The position numbers and the translations under genes are program-made. DNA of 64,000 nucleotides from Chryseobacterium aureum (GTDB taxonomy: Bacteria; Bacteroidota; Bacteroidia; Flavobacteriales; Weeksellaceae), in assembly GCF_003971235.1 (NCBI RefSeq), contig NZ_CP034661.1:1302001-1366000 (forward strand), given 5' to 3'. The notes below the pieces were generated by a model. It did no database searches, had not been told where the DNA came from, and saw nothing but the letters and a program-made list of their open reading frames with translations. Positions 1 through 9,668 of the stretch are shown here, piece by piece (position 1 is the stretch's first letter; each line of letters opens with the position of its first letter).

Positions 1-1
1 T

Positions 2-3000
2 TTCCAGTACCCATGGAGTTTCTTCCAGCAGCAATTGCTTGAGTTCCTGATTTTTTTCAAGATTTGAATTCAATAAACCTTTGCTCTGATATTCTTCAAA
101 AACTGTTTTAATTTTCGGATTGGCTTTGAATATTTCCGAAGCCAGCACATCTGCAAACCATTTGTTAAAGATCACATCCGCCGAATTGTTCTGATCATTT
201 TTCAGACTTGGAAGGGCAAACATGATTTCCCAGATCGGATTGGTGGTCAGCTCCAGTGTATTCGAAACATTGGAGGCTGTGGCGGATGTATTATTTTTAA
301 GGTTATCCAGCACAAATGTTTTAGTTTCGCCTTCTTTCACAAAAACCGGAACAGCATCTGTCACGAGCATTCTGTTCGGCAATACGGCCACTGCCTGCTG
401 TTCTCCATCAGAATAAGCTCCTGCTTTGGCAACTATTTTAAAAATAATGGAAGAAATATTTTCCGGAACTTTTAATTTCCATGCCAATGCACTGCTTCCG
501 TTTTCATTCAAATTAAAGTTCTGTACTCCTGAAGTGATTCCGAATTTTGAAGAAATATTTTCATTGGTAAAGGCATCCAGAATCTGTAATTCAGCAGAAC
601 CGCTCAGTTTTTTAGCAGTAAGATTGGACAATTTCGACTGAAGATTCAGTTCATCTCCTTCTCTCAGGAATCTCGGGTAATTAGGTGTTACTGAGAATTC
701 TTTCTGGGTTACCACTTCTTTTTCCAAGGTGGCTGCTCTTGCATCTTTGGTGTGTGCCAGGAACATCAGTTTCCATTTTGTCAGTGCTTCCGGAGAGGTG
801 AACTCAAAGTTTACGTTTCCTTCTTCATCAGTTTTAAGATCCGGATAGAAGAAAGCAGTTTCGTTCAGATTTTGACGAACAGCTACTTTTTCCAGACCTT
901 TTTCTACATCATCATGATCTATAACTCCATCTGCATTAGATTCCATTGCTTCAGGTAATACATTCTCATTATGTGCTATTGCTATTCTATTTGCTGAAAC
1001 AGTAGATTTGACAGTTTTAAATCTAGCCCCTGCAATTGGTGACGGCGGAGCCATACGACCTTCAACCGTAACTCCTGCTGCTTGTCCCTGCAATGTGTAA
1101 AAAAGGTCACCATCGAACCAGTTGAACTGAGGAACTGTTATTAATTTGTCCTGGAAATATCTTAGTCTCTTCTGATAGCTTTGCTGCTGCAGGTAATTGT
1201 TGATACCATATGAAGTAACGATGACAAATGGTGTGTACAGTTTTCTCCAACTATAATTATTTACGGCAAACTGATCGAGAGACCTATCATACATATTGGC
1301 TAATACTTCTGCATTGATCTCTTCTTTGTCATTTCCGGTTACTTTTACCGTCCACTTTTCTTTAACATTAGGCTCAAGTTTATCTCTGAAGGTGACTGTT
1401 TCAATTTTTAAAGGTTTTTCTGTGTCTTTTATTTTTAAGGAAACAGATTCTGTATTCACGTCATTAAATGCTACCAGCTGAAACTGAAGGTTCAGATCAG
1501 ATACACTTTTTTCTTTAGGAATTTCAGCCGTATATTCCAAGATGCCATTTTTTATCTGATGAACTTCCGAAACGGTTTTCCCGGATCCGTCCTGTACAAA
1601 AACATTGACCAAAGCATCAGGAATTGCTGAGAAAACATATACTTTTGCCTTTTGTCCTCTGGACAGTTCTTCTTTAGGAGCAATCACGGTAAGGAATGTT
1701 TTTTGTGCAGGCTTTAAAGCTTTTTTGTCCCAGACACTGAAGTATTGTGATGTTCTGATGGTATCTTTTCCTTCTATGTTAAATAGTTCCAGCTGATAAT
1801 CTCCTGTTTCCAGTTTTCCCAAATCAAGATTAGCCGAAAGCTGAGTATTGTCTGCGGATGGCTGCTGCTGTCTTTCAATGACTACTTTTTCCGTTTTCCA
1901 GTTTTTGATCTCGTCATTTTTATCAAAAAGATCATGAGGAAATTTGCTGATAAATTCTTCTTTTGAATATTTCGGAAGGTTCTGAACATCAGATTTGAAA
2001 TTATCTCTGAAAATCCTGTCCGGAGCGGTCAGCTTTGATAACTTAACCTGATATGTTTTTTTAAGATTCTGATCGTTGTAATTCTTGGTTTCTACCTTCA
2101 ACTTTACATTTTCATCTGTAAAAACATTGCTGATGTTTTCTGCCTGAATATAGTGAGAAACGGATGCCACTTTCAGCTGTGTATTGGCTGTCTGCGTTTC
2201 TCCGTTGATATCTGTAACAGAGGCATTGATGGCATAATTATCTATCTGAATTCCTTCCAGCTTTTCGTCTTTCTTCAGTTCCAAATGAATTACAAACTCT
2301 CCCTTTTCATTGGTTTTAGCTTCGCCCAAAATGGAATTTTCATTGTCGTCATTCTGCGGGTACCAGCTGAAATATCTCCATCTGATATTGTGTTTTTTGA
2401 TTTCGTAGTTCACTGTCGAATTACTCAGCGGAACACCGGAAAACATAACCGCTTTTCCTTTTAAATCAATGGCCTGCCCGTATTTATACTCCTGTTTTAA
2501 CGGATCAAAGGTTACTTCAAATTTGGGTCTTTTGTATTCTTCTACTCTGAAGTTTTTATATCCCTGGCTTTCTCCATCTATTCTCAGATAAAAGTTTCCG
2601 TTTAATTTTCCTTTCGGAAGAATGAAGCTTCCATGATAAGAGCCAAATTCATTGGTGGTTAATTCCTGCGAAGAAACCTCTTCATTATTGGTGTTTAATA
2701 AGGTGATTTTTTGTTTTAATCCTGAAAGTACAGATTCAACCTCTTTATCCATCCGGGTATTGATTACCTTAAAATAAACGGTCTGCCCGGGGCGGTAGAT
2801 ACCTCTGTCAATGAAAATCTGAGCTGTTGAACGCGTCTGTTTATTGGGATTGTAATCATCAGCATAACCTCTGTTTCCGTACACCTGCATGATCTGAAAA
2901 TCATTGGTTTTAGGCTGCTGAATCAGGAAAGTTCTGTAATATTCTTTGCTTTCTGTCGCAGGAAACTTAAAAACCCCGTTGGAATTGGTTGTTCCTTCTA

Positions 3001-4474
3001 TTTTATTTAGCGTATTATTAGAAACAAATTCATAAAATTTAAGGCCTGCATTGGATAAAGGTTTGCCATTTTCACTGTTTACCAATTTCAGCTCATCAGA
3101 AAGAGGGTTTCTGTCTGTTTTGGACTGATAAATAATTCTGTTTCCTGAAACCAAAAAGTAGAAGTTCTGTCTGGAGTCTGTATCTTTCACATCTGCTCCT
3201 GCAACTGTAAATTCTGCCACATACACTCCTGAAGGAAGCGGTTTCACCTCCAAAGAAGTTGTATGATTCTGATAATCTTTAGGATCCGGCAGCTGGAAAG
3301 TTTCTTTCCTTACCAGATTTTTTTTCAGTTTGCTGAAGGTATTGGAATAAGGATCCTGAACATACTGAAGCAGCGGCATAAAGTCCTCTTTTACTTCATA
3401 AATATTCAGGGTAAATTCTGATACATTCTGATATTCCGCTACAAAGTGGATAGGCAGATTGTTCTGAGTCTGGGCTTCATATTTAAGATTCAGAAATGGA
3501 TTGATAATCTGAGCTTCCTTACTGTTAATATTTTCGAGGAAAAGGGATTTTGGATAGTCACTTTTGGCCTGTGTTGCCAGTGCCAGAGCTTCTTTTGGCT
3601 TCTTTTGGCTTACAAGCTCATCCATAATTTCTCCCATGATCATTACTTTATAATCTCCCTGCACATCAGATTTTAAAATTTTCTGAAGCTGCTGAAGTTT
3701 ATCTTTACAATGATTGAAATTACAGTTTTCCGTAATCTTCTCTTTCATGAAATACAGTTTTGCATTACCGCTATTCTGTGCAATCAGTTCATCATAAATG
3801 GCATTGATTGTTGTACGGTTTGCTGTTAGTTCATTTTTGGTGAAAATATTGTTTTCTGATAAGAATTCTATTTTCTTCACGCCATACCAATCTGATAATG
3901 TCGGGAAATAAGCTATATCTCCCGTTTCTGAAAAGATATTCTTATACTTTTCCAGAGCGATCTTTTTCATTTCAGGCTTCTCCTGATCAAGTTCCTGATA
4001 ACTTTTTGTTAAATAGTTTTTGAAATCAAGCTTACTCCAGGTTTCAATTTGTGAAACATCCTGAGAATTGATATTGGTTCTTCCGTTTATTTTCCATGCG
4101 TTCTGGTTGTAATAATCCATGAAAAAGCCATTCAGCAGAACTTTGTATACCAGTTTTCCTTCTCCGTTTATTTTACCTTCTGCATCTTTAAGTTTCTTAA
4201 AAAACTGAGAAGCGGCATCATTCTGATCATCATCCACCGTTTGGTTCACAATACTGAATTCCGCTTTCAGAGAACGGATCAGCTGGAAGGCATTATTTTC
4301 TTTCATGGCTTGTTTTTGTAGGTCTAAAATAATGGGAAGATTAGATTTATAGGCTCCTTTTGTACGGTTGTCTGCCACTTTTTTCCATTGGGTATCGTAG
4401 TATTTCTGTGCGGATACCTTCGAAAAGCTCAGCATTATAAGCAAAAGCAGAAAAATCTTGGAAAATCTTTTCAT
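2..4474 (-). CDS. alpha-2-macroglobulin family protein, C-terminus cut by window edge
   Basis: The reading frame stays open from an ATG at 4474 to the window edge (about 1,490 residues, C-terminus missing). It begins with a Sec signal peptide ending near SAQ-KYY, so the protein is exported. An MG2-type motif (YRPGQTVYFK) lies in the middle and the A2M core signature (FFYPDLKTDEEGNVNFEF) near residue 1200. Family members act as periplasmic or surface protease traps or envelope-stress proteins. The thioester region, if present, lies outside the window. A short stretch near residue 1130 (LQGQAAGVTV) resembles the TonB-receptor plug, as in some Bacteroidetes A2M-like proteins. It is divergent from the next gene, with start codons about 20 bases apart. 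Family is confident; its physiological role is not shown by the sequence. Confidence 0.88.
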   Translation of the reverse strand, partial: MKRFSKIFLLLLIMLSFSKVSAQKYYDTQWKKVADNRTKGAYKSNLPIILDLQKQAMKENNAFQLIRSLKAEFSIVNQTVDDDQNDAASQFFKKLKDAEGKINGEGKLVYKVLLNGFFMDYYNQNAWKINGRTNINSQDVSQIETWSKLDFKNYLTKSYQELDQEKPEMKKIALEKYKNIFSETGDIAYFPTLSDWYGVKKIEFLSENNIFTKNELTANRTTINAIYDELIAQNSGNAKLYFMKEKITENCNFNHCKDKLQQLQKILKSDVQGDYKVMIMGEIMDELVSQKKPKEALALATQAKSDYPKSLFLENINSKEAQIINPFLNLKYEAQTQNNLPIHFVAEYQNVSEFTLNIYEVKEDFMPLLQYVQDPYSNTFSKLKKNLVRKETFQLPDPKDYQNHTTSLEVKPLPSGVYVAEFTVAGADVKDTDSRQNFYFLVSGNRIIYQSKTDRNPLSDELKLVNSENGKPLSNAGLKFYEFVSNNTLNKIEGTTNSNGVFKFPATESKEYYRTFLIQQPKTNDFQIMQVYGNRGYADDYNPNKQTRSTAQIFIDRGIYRPGQTVYFKVINTRMDKEVESVLSGLKQKITLLNTNNEEVSSQELTTNEFGSYHGSFILPKGKLNGNFYLRIDGESQGYKNFRVEEYKRPKFEVTFDPLKQEYKYGQAIDLKGKAVMFSGVPLSNSTVNYEIKKHNIRWRYFSWYPQNDDNENSILGEAKTNEKGEFVIHLELKKDEKLEGIQIDNYAINASVTDINGETQTANTQLKVASVSHYIQAENISNVFTDENVKLKVETKNYNDQNLKKTYQVKLSKLTAPDRIFRDNFKSDVQNLPKYSKEEFISKFPHDLFDKNDEIKNWKTEKVVIERQQQPSADNTQLSANLDLGKLETGDYQLELFNIEGKDTIRTSQYFSVWDKKALKPAQKTFLTVIAPKEELSRGQKAKVYVFSAIPDALVNVFVQDGSGKTVSEVHQIKNGILEYTAEIPKEKSVSDLNLQFQLVAFNDVNTESVSLKIKDTEKPLKIETVTFRDKLEPNVKEKWTVKVTGNDKEEINAEVLANMYDRSLDQFAVNNYSWRKLYTPFVIVTSYGINNYLQQQSYQKRLRYFQDKLITVPQFNWFDGDLFYTLQGQAAGVTVEGRMAPPSPIAGARFKTVKSTVSANRIAIAHNENVLPEAMESNADGVIDHDDVEKGLEKVAVRQNLNETAFFYPDLKTDEEGNVNFEFTSPEALTKWKLMFLAHTKDARAATLEKEVVTQKEFSVTPNYPRFLREGDELNLQSKLSNLTAKKLSGSAELQILDAFTNENISSKFGITSGVQNFNLNENGSSALAWKLKVPENISSIIFKIVAKAGAYSDGEQQAVAVLPNRMLVTDAVPVFVKEGETKTFVLDNLKNNTSATASNVSNTLELTTNPIWEIMFALPSLKNDQNNSADVIFNKWFADVLASEIFKANPKIKTVFEEYQSKGLLNSNLEKNQELKQLLLEETPWVLE

Positions 4475-4492
4475 ATATATTAATTTTGATAA

Positions 4493-5248
4493 ATGAACAT
4501 CTTAAAAATACTGAAAAAAACGGTCATAGACAGCCAGATTTATGTCTCTCTTATGGGAACTCTTTTTGCAGTATTTTTCATGAAAGAGCAAAACACATTC
4601 CGTTTCCCTACTGTTGCTCTTATTTTCATTACTTATTTCAGTGGTTATCTGTATACTAAATACCAATATACCAAGCACTTTTTAAAAATAGTGGTTCTGA
4701 ATGCTGTTGCAGGAATTGTATGCGCATTCTTAATCATCCATAATCATAATGAAATAAGACTTCTGAAGTGGTTTATTATTGTGGTGCTGGGATTGCTTTA
4801 CAATAGTTTTTTTCTGGATGTTTATATCCGGAAGATCCCTTTACTAAAAGTTTTTTATGTAGGGTTAGTGTGGGCGCTGGTCAACTGCTGGCTTACGCTT
4901 CCTGAATTCAATATTCCTATTTTTCTGATCAGTTTTTTCTTTATCACTGCTCTCGTTCTTCCTTTTGACATCCGTGATATGAACAGTGATACGGTAAAAA
5001 CATTCCCGATGATCATAGGAGTACAGAATACCCAATATATTGCTTATGCACTTGTTTTTATCAGCAGTATCCTTTCGATTTTCTACCTTGAGTTCCCATA
5101 TGCACTTGCCTTTTTTTTGGCATGCATTATCACTTTTATTCTCATCTATTTCTCTGATAATAAAAGGGATGACGCTTACTATTCTTTTGGGGTGGAAACT
5201 TGTTCTGCACTTCCTTTTTTATTTTTACTAATAATGAAGTATTTTTGA
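4493..5248 (+). CDS. UbiA-like integral membrane protein
   Basis: A 251-residue, strongly hydrophobic protein with about eight predicted membrane segments. The only family mark I see is FDIRDMNSD (residues 158-166), which matches the second Asp-rich motif of UbiA prenyltransferases, followed by the usual T-x-P-x-x-x-G stretch. The first Asp-rich motif (NDxxDxxxD) is not visible in the N-terminal half, so prenyl transfer may be lost or altered. It ends 3 bases before recF and probably shares its transcript. The start ATG follows closely on the divergent A2M gene, so the shared promoter region is very short. It could equally be called a hypothetical membrane protein. Confidence 0.6.
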   Translation: MNILKILKKTVIDSQIYVSLMGTLFAVFFMKEQNTFRFPTVALIFITYFSGYLYTKYQYTKHFLKIVVLNAVAGIVCAFLIIHNHNEIRLLKWFIIVVLGLLYNSFFLDVYIRKIPLLKVFYVGLVWALVNCWLTLPEFNIPIFLISFFFITALVLPFDIRDMNSDTVKTFPMIIGVQNTQYIAYALVFISSILSIFYLEFPYALAFFLACIITFILIYFSDNKRDDAYYSFGVETCSALPFLFLLIMKYF

Positions 5249-5251
5249 CGA

Positions 5252-6331
5252 ATGATTATCAAGAAACTTTCCCTCTACAATTTCAAAAACCACTCTGAGA
5301 AAAAATTTGAATTTTCCCCGCAGATCAACTGTTTTGTAGGTAATAATGGTGTGGGAAAGACCAATATCCTGGATGCGCTGCATTATTTATCCGTAGGAAA
5401 AAGTTTCTTAGGAAATACTGATCATAATAATATTAAACAGGAGGAAGACTTTTTTACCCTAGATGCGGAAATTCAGAATGAAGACAGTGAAGATATCATC
5501 AGAATCACCCAGCCTAAAGAAGCTAAAAAGGTGATCAAAAAGAATGATAAAAGCTATGACAGGCTTGCAGATCATATCGGATATCTTCCAAGCGTTATGA
5601 TTTCTCCTTATGATTCCAATCTTATTTCGGATTCCGGGGAAAGCAGGCGGAAATTTCTGGATGCCATGATTTCTCAGACGGATTCGGAATATCTTTTTGA
5701 TCTTATCCAGTATCAGAAAACGATTCAGCAGCGAAATGCCTTGCTGAAATATTTTGCCAAAAACAGAACCTGGGATAAAGATTCACTGGAAATCTATGAT
5801 GATCCTATTACCCGATTCGGGACAAAAATATTTAAGAAAAGAAAAGAATTTGTAGAACAGCTCAACCCTATTGTTCAGAATTTCTACCACATCATTTCCG
5901 GTGGAAAAGAAACAGTATCAGTTATTTACGAATCTCATTTACTGGAAGATACTTTTGAAAACCTTTTAAAAGAAAGCCTGGAGAGAGACCGCATGCTGAC
6001 GTACACCTCAAAAGGAATTCATAAGGATGATCTTCTTTTTGAAATGGATCTTGTTTTGATCAAGAAAATTGGTTCCCAGGGACAGCAGAAATCTTTCCTG
6101 ATCTCCTTAAAACTGGCTCAGATGAGTCTTGTAAAAGAGCTCACCAAAAAAACACCCATTCTACTGCTTGATGATATTTTTGATAAGCTTGATGATACCA
6201 GGGTTTCACAATTGATTGAACTTGTCAATAAAGAAAGCTTCGGACAGATTTTCATTACCGATACTCACAGAGAACGTACTGAAAGTGTAGTGAAAAAAAT
6301 TAATGAGGAAAGTATCATTTTTGAGATATGA
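5252..6331 (+). CDS. recF: DNA replication and repair protein RecF
   Basis: A 359-residue SMC-like ATPase that loads RecA at gapped DNA with RecO and RecR. Walker A is GNNGVGKTN (residues 30-38), the ABC-type signature is GSQGQQKSFLISLKLAQ, and Walker B is PILLLDDIFDKLDD. Length is typical of the family. The stop codon overlaps the start of the next gene by four bases (ATGA), so translation of the two is probably coupled. The UbiA-like gene ends 3 bases upstream, making a compact recF operon. Confidence 0.95.
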   Translation: MIIKKLSLYNFKNHSEKKFEFSPQINCFVGNNGVGKTNILDALHYLSVGKSFLGNTDHNNIKQEEDFFTLDAEIQNEDSEDIIRITQPKEAKKVIKKNDKSYDRLADHIGYLPSVMISPYDSNLISDSGESRRKFLDAMISQTDSEYLFDLIQYQKTIQQRNALLKYFAKNRTWDKDSLEIYDDPITRFGTKIFKKRKEFVEQLNPIVQNFYHIISGGKETVSVIYESHLLEDTFENLLKESLERDRMLTYTSKGIHKDDLLFEMDLVLIKKIGSQGQQKSFLISLKLAQMSLVKELTKKTPILLLDDIFDKLDDTRVSQLIELVNKESFGQIFITDTHRERTESVVKKINEESIIFEI

Positions 6332-7011
6332 TGTCAAAAATTCTCATTTGGGTATTTTCAATATTTTTTCTTTGTTCTTACGGACAGAAGAAAAAAGAAA
6401 AGCATGTTGATCTATTAGCGGACTATCACTCCTTTAAGGAAGGTGACCTTAAAAAGGGTTTCAAACCCGCACCGCTGACTATCAGGATATCTACATTCCC
6501 TTTTAATAAAGCTACCAAGGTACAAATCATTTCTTATAATCTGAATTTAAAAAGAAGTACAGCTAATTCTTACATGCCACCGCCGCCACCGCCAAAAACG
6601 AGGGCAGATTCTTGTAAGATCACGAAATATTACGACAGTATTAAAAAAAATGCAAAGTTTGAATTAAGAGAAGCTGTCGAGAGCTCCACATTTGAGCGTA
6701 TTCAGGAATCTAAAACGTTAACGTTGCCTGAGATTTCCGAACTTTCAGATGTACTCTATAATACCTGTGATAAGTATTATATTAGATCAGTTTCTTCCAG
6801 CGGATGTTTTTTTCCAAGAAATGCAATTTTATTCTATGATGAAGGTGATAAAATTTTTGCTTACTTCGAAATTTGTTTCGAATGTTCGGCAATCGAATCT
6901 TCACCAAGAAATATACTGGACCCTTTCAAAACTTGTGAGTATATTTATCCTGATCTGCAAAAGTTTTTTAAAAGTAAAGGGCTTACAACTGAATATGTAG
7001 AGAAAAAATAG
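6328..7011 (+). CDS. exported hypothetical protein in recF operon
   Basis: A 227-residue protein of no family I recognise. An N-terminal signal peptide (hydrophobic stretch IWVFSIFFLCSYG before QKKK) suggests export; the Cys at the cleavage region could also make it a lipoprotein, although the box is poor. A proline run (MPPPPPPKT) lies near residue 85 and the C-terminal half has several cysteines. The start overlaps the recF stop by four bases, and two ATG codons lie in tandem at 6328 and 6331. It sits between recF and the DUF721 gene with only 1 base to the next start, so it is co-transcribed. Function cannot be stated. Confidence 0.7.
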   Translation: MMSKILIWVFSIFFLCSYGQKKKEKHVDLLADYHSFKEGDLKKGFKPAPLTIRISTFPFNKATKVQIISYNLNLKRSTANSYMPPPPPPKTRADSCKITKYYDSIKKNAKFELREAVESSTFERIQESKTLTLPEISELSDVLYNTCDKYYIRSVSSSGCFFPRNAILFYDEGDKIFAYFEICFECSAIESSPRNILDPFKTCEYIYPDLQKFFKSKGLTTEYVEKK

Positions 7012-7012
7012 T

Positions 7013-7306
7013 ATGAAGAAGAAAAAACGTGAATATCAATCCTCTGAGCTGGTAAAATCTTTTGCCAGAATGTATGGTTTTGAGCACAAACTTATTGCCT
7101 TTGATATTAAAGATTTCCTTGAAGAGTATCTTGATGAAAGCCTTTTCAAGGAAATAAAAAGTGTCAATATTGAAAAAGAATGCATCGTTATTACAATTGA
7201 TTCTCCTTTACTGAAACATGATTTTAAGATGCGTAAAAGCTTTTATCTCAAAAAGTTTCAGGATAAATTTGGAGCGGATAAATTTAAAGACCTTCAGATT
7301 TTATAA
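7013..7306 (+). CDS. DUF721 / DciA-like protein
   Basis: A 97-residue protein fitting the DUF721 family, whose better-known member DciA loads or helps the replicative helicase in many bacteria lacking DnaC. The conserved pattern of a basic N-terminal helix, a central strand-rich stretch and an L-x-x-x-F-x-x-K-F-G end is visible. In flavobacteria this gene is commonly found close behind recF, as here. It is the last gene of the recF operon. The link to helicase loading is by family, not shown here. Confidence 0.75.
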   Translation: MKKKKREYQSSELVKSFARMYGFEHKLIAFDIKDFLEEYLDESLFKEIKSVNIEKECIVITIDSPLLKHDFKMRKSFYLKKFQDKFGADKFKDLQIL

Positions 7307-7404
7307 GATTTACAAAGGTTTATGGGTTAATAATTCACTAACATAGAAATTATTTTATTCCATGCAATATATTATGTATTTTAGTGTACATTAAATATTT
7401 TACC

Positions 7405-7572
7405 ATGAAAAAATCAATTGCATTAAAAAAACTGACGAGAAAGACTTTAAAAACATTACAGGGAGGAGGAGTTGGACAGATCTGCTGTGCCGTAAGCTGT
7501 GCCAATGAAAACGAATGTGCCTATTGGACCACTTTACCCACAAAGTGCCCTTTACTTCCTATTTGTCTTTAA
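7405..7572 (+). CDS. small cysteine-rich bacteriocin-like peptide with double-glycine leader
   Basis: A 55-residue peptide starting at the ATG at 7405; an upstream in-frame ATG at 7384 would add seven residues that do not fit the leader. The N-terminus (basic and Leu-rich, ending LKTLQGG at residues 15-21) is a double-glycine leader of the kind removed by C39-peptidase ABC exporters, in the form typical of Chryseobacterium bacteriocin-like proteins. The core after GG holds six cysteines (27, 28, 32, 38, 48, 54), which suggests disulphides or thioether modification. No exporter or modifying enzyme lies nearby, so processing must come from elsewhere. A strong terminator follows 16 bases after the stop. 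Activity as a bacteriocin is inference. Confidence 0.72.
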   Translation: MKKSIALKKLTRKTLKTLQGGGVGQICCAVSCANENECAYWTTLPTKCPLLPICL

Positions 7573-7587
7573 TCTTTAGAGCAATAG

Positions 7588-7617
7588 AAAAATGCTACCC
7601 GTGGGGTAGCATTTTTT
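7588..7617. terminator. bidirectional rho-independent terminator
   Basis: A perfect 10-bp stem (AATGCTACCC, 7591-7600, with GGGTAGCATT, 7604-7613) and a 3-base loop, with T-rich tracts on both sides. It lies between the bacteriocin-like gene (+) and the convergent Gcr-type gene (-) and can serve both. Confidence 0.9.
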
Positions 7618-7624
7618 ATTTGTA

Positions 7625-9655
7625 TTAATGTTCTTCCGATTTATTGGAAATGGTACTGCTCATTAAGTCATCTGCCTTTTTATCCAGTCCGGAGCGCAAT
7701 GGCAGGAAGAATTTCAGAGGATGCTTCATAAAGTATCTGAAAATCTCTTTATAAATCTCACTTACCTGTCCGAAATTCATTTTTCTTGATCGGAATGCCA
7801 GGAACATCGATAAGCTGAAACTTACCAGGAAATTGAAAAAACCAATCAGGAATACCGTTACAAAAGATATCCAGAATGTATAGGAATCTACAGAAAAATC
7901 TTTTCCATATAAACCTAATGCAAAGTTTCCGGCTGCAAAAGTGATGTGCCGGATATCCAGATCCAGCCCGAAAAACATTCCTACCGGAGCTGTTGCCCCA
8001 AGAAAAACCCCGAACCAGAAATTGGAAACAATTCCCGGCCAGTTTTTAGCATAATATTTTGAAAGTCCTTTGGCAAATTTCTTACCGAAAAAGCTTCTGA
8101 TTGACAGATTTTTGGCAATTCTTTCCGGGATCTGATAAAACACAGAATTGTTCCCGATATTCCCGGAAATAATTCCTGAAATAAAAAGATAGAAACCGGC
8201 AATACTCGCATGCAGAATCGCTTTTGATTTAAATGGATCAAGATCTTTTAACAGTTTATCAGAACGTTCTACGGCAAGGTTTTGTGAGAAAAACACATCC
8301 AGCCCGTAAATAATGGCAAGTGCCACCGGAAAGGCGAGCAATACATTACCTACAAACGCAATAAACTGGCTTCTGAATAGTTTTGATACGAGATGCGCAA
8401 AGTCCGTATTGTTTCTTTGGGCATTTCCTTCTTCAGAAAGCACTTTTGTCATGGTAGCAGCAGTCATGGCAGGCTGTTTCGTGGCAAGCGTGAACCCCAT
8501 CAGGTAGATCATCACAAATCCCATGGCATAGTTCATAGAATACAGAAAGGCATGTGAAAAATCACTTCCCGGAATATATCCATAGAGCATTTTCAGCACG
8601 CACAGTGCTCCTACAATGATACCACCGCCACTTGCTTTGTAGAACATGGTCATATATTCCTTACGCGTAGAAGTAATATAATGCGTTCCGGTTTCTGCAG
8701 TGTGATTGGTAATAAGGTGTGAAATCAGCCTGGTACTGTCATTGATAAGGTCTGAAATATTGTTCTTGTGAGATTTATAATTCAGAATATTGAAGATCAG
8801 CTGTTTGGATTTGATCAGAACATCTTCATCATTATCAATCACCAATAACTGAACAATTTCATAAATTCTTTCAGTCTGCTGGCGGATTTTCAGAAGAGAT
8901 TGATTAATTTTCCCGGAAATACCATATTTCGCCGAGTTTTTAAAAGCGATATTGACAAATTCCTGGCATTGTTCTGCATAGATTTTAATTTGCTTGTACC
9001 GGCTGTCTTTGGAATGCAGCTGCAGCTCCGGATCTTTAACCAAATCTTCGGCCAAGGTTTCCAGCTCATTCTGAAGGGCAAGAAAAGGGTTATCCAGATT
9101 TCGGTACTGTGGAGCCATTCTCACCACTTCCACTTCCATTGCCATACCCGTAACCCTCCAGGAGAGGATATTCATAGAGAAAATGAGTTCTTTTTTCACA
9201 TTAGGCTTCAGAATAAAATCCGAAGCTCCCAGTATATTTAAAAATTCATTGATCTCATTTTCCGGAAGATTGTGCATGTATTTCAGATCCTTTTGGGGTC
9301 TCATACTTACGTTGTCAATCATATACCAAACTGTTTTCTCATTCTCAACAGGTGGTAAAATCTTGTTCAGGATTCTTTTTTTAAGCTCCGGAAAGAAAGC
9401 ATTTTCTGACAGAATATTGGCTTCTGTAAGGGAAAGATTGAAAGGCCGTTCTTTAAAAATATTATGAATGTAATAGGTAAAGTTCTCAGCAAAATTAGGA
9501 TTGCTTCTGAAGAAATTGAGTACATCAGTGAAATCTGCCTCTTTGATGGTCTCTAAAAACTCCGCGAAGGGTTCTAAAGAAAGGGTTTCGTTCTTAAAAG
9601 AAAAGTATTTTTTAAGAACTGACTCAAAGTTGGTGCTGGAATTAAAGAATTTCAT
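7625..9655 (-). CDS. Gcr-family membrane protein ('site-specific recombinase', PF10136)
   Basis: A 676-residue protein with a long soluble N-terminal half (to about residue 335) and a C-terminal half containing about seven membrane segments. The stretch MNYAMGFVMIYLMGFTLATKQPAMTAATMT is split here by description only: its central LATKQPAMTAAT is the hallmark of the SpecificRecomb family. The name comes from old work on Neisseria; the membrane topology makes true recombinase activity doubtful, and no catalytic recombinase residues are visible. It reads towards the bacteriocin-like gene and shares its terminator, and is 13 bases downstream of mtgA, so the two are probably one transcript. Confidence 0.85.
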   Translation of the reverse strand: MKFFNSSTNFESVLKKYFSFKNETLSLEPFAEFLETIKEADFTDVLNFFRSNPNFAENFTYYIHNIFKERPFNLSLTEANILSENAFFPELKKRILNKILPPVENEKTVWYMIDNVSMRPQKDLKYMHNLPENEINEFLNILGASDFILKPNVKKELIFSMNILSWRVTGMAMEVEVVRMAPQYRNLDNPFLALQNELETLAEDLVKDPELQLHSKDSRYKQIKIYAEQCQEFVNIAFKNSAKYGISGKINQSLLKIRQQTERIYEIVQLLVIDNDEDVLIKSKQLIFNILNYKSHKNNISDLINDSTRLISHLITNHTAETGTHYITSTRKEYMTMFYKASGGGIIVGALCVLKMLYGYIPGSDFSHAFLYSMNYAMGFVMIYLMGFTLATKQPAMTAATMTKVLSEEGNAQRNNTDFAHLVSKLFRSQFIAFVGNVLLAFPVALAIIYGLDVFFSQNLAVERSDKLLKDLDPFKSKAILHASIAGFYLFISGIISGNIGNNSVFYQIPERIAKNLSIRSFFGKKFAKGLSKYYAKNWPGIVSNFWFGVFLGATAPVGMFFGLDLDIRHITFAAGNFALGLYGKDFSVDSYTFWISFVTVFLIGFFNFLVSFSLSMFLAFRSRKMNFGQVSEIYKEIFRYFMKHPLKFFLPLRSGLDKKADDLMSSTISNKSEEH

Positions 9656-9668
9656 TAGTACAAAGATA

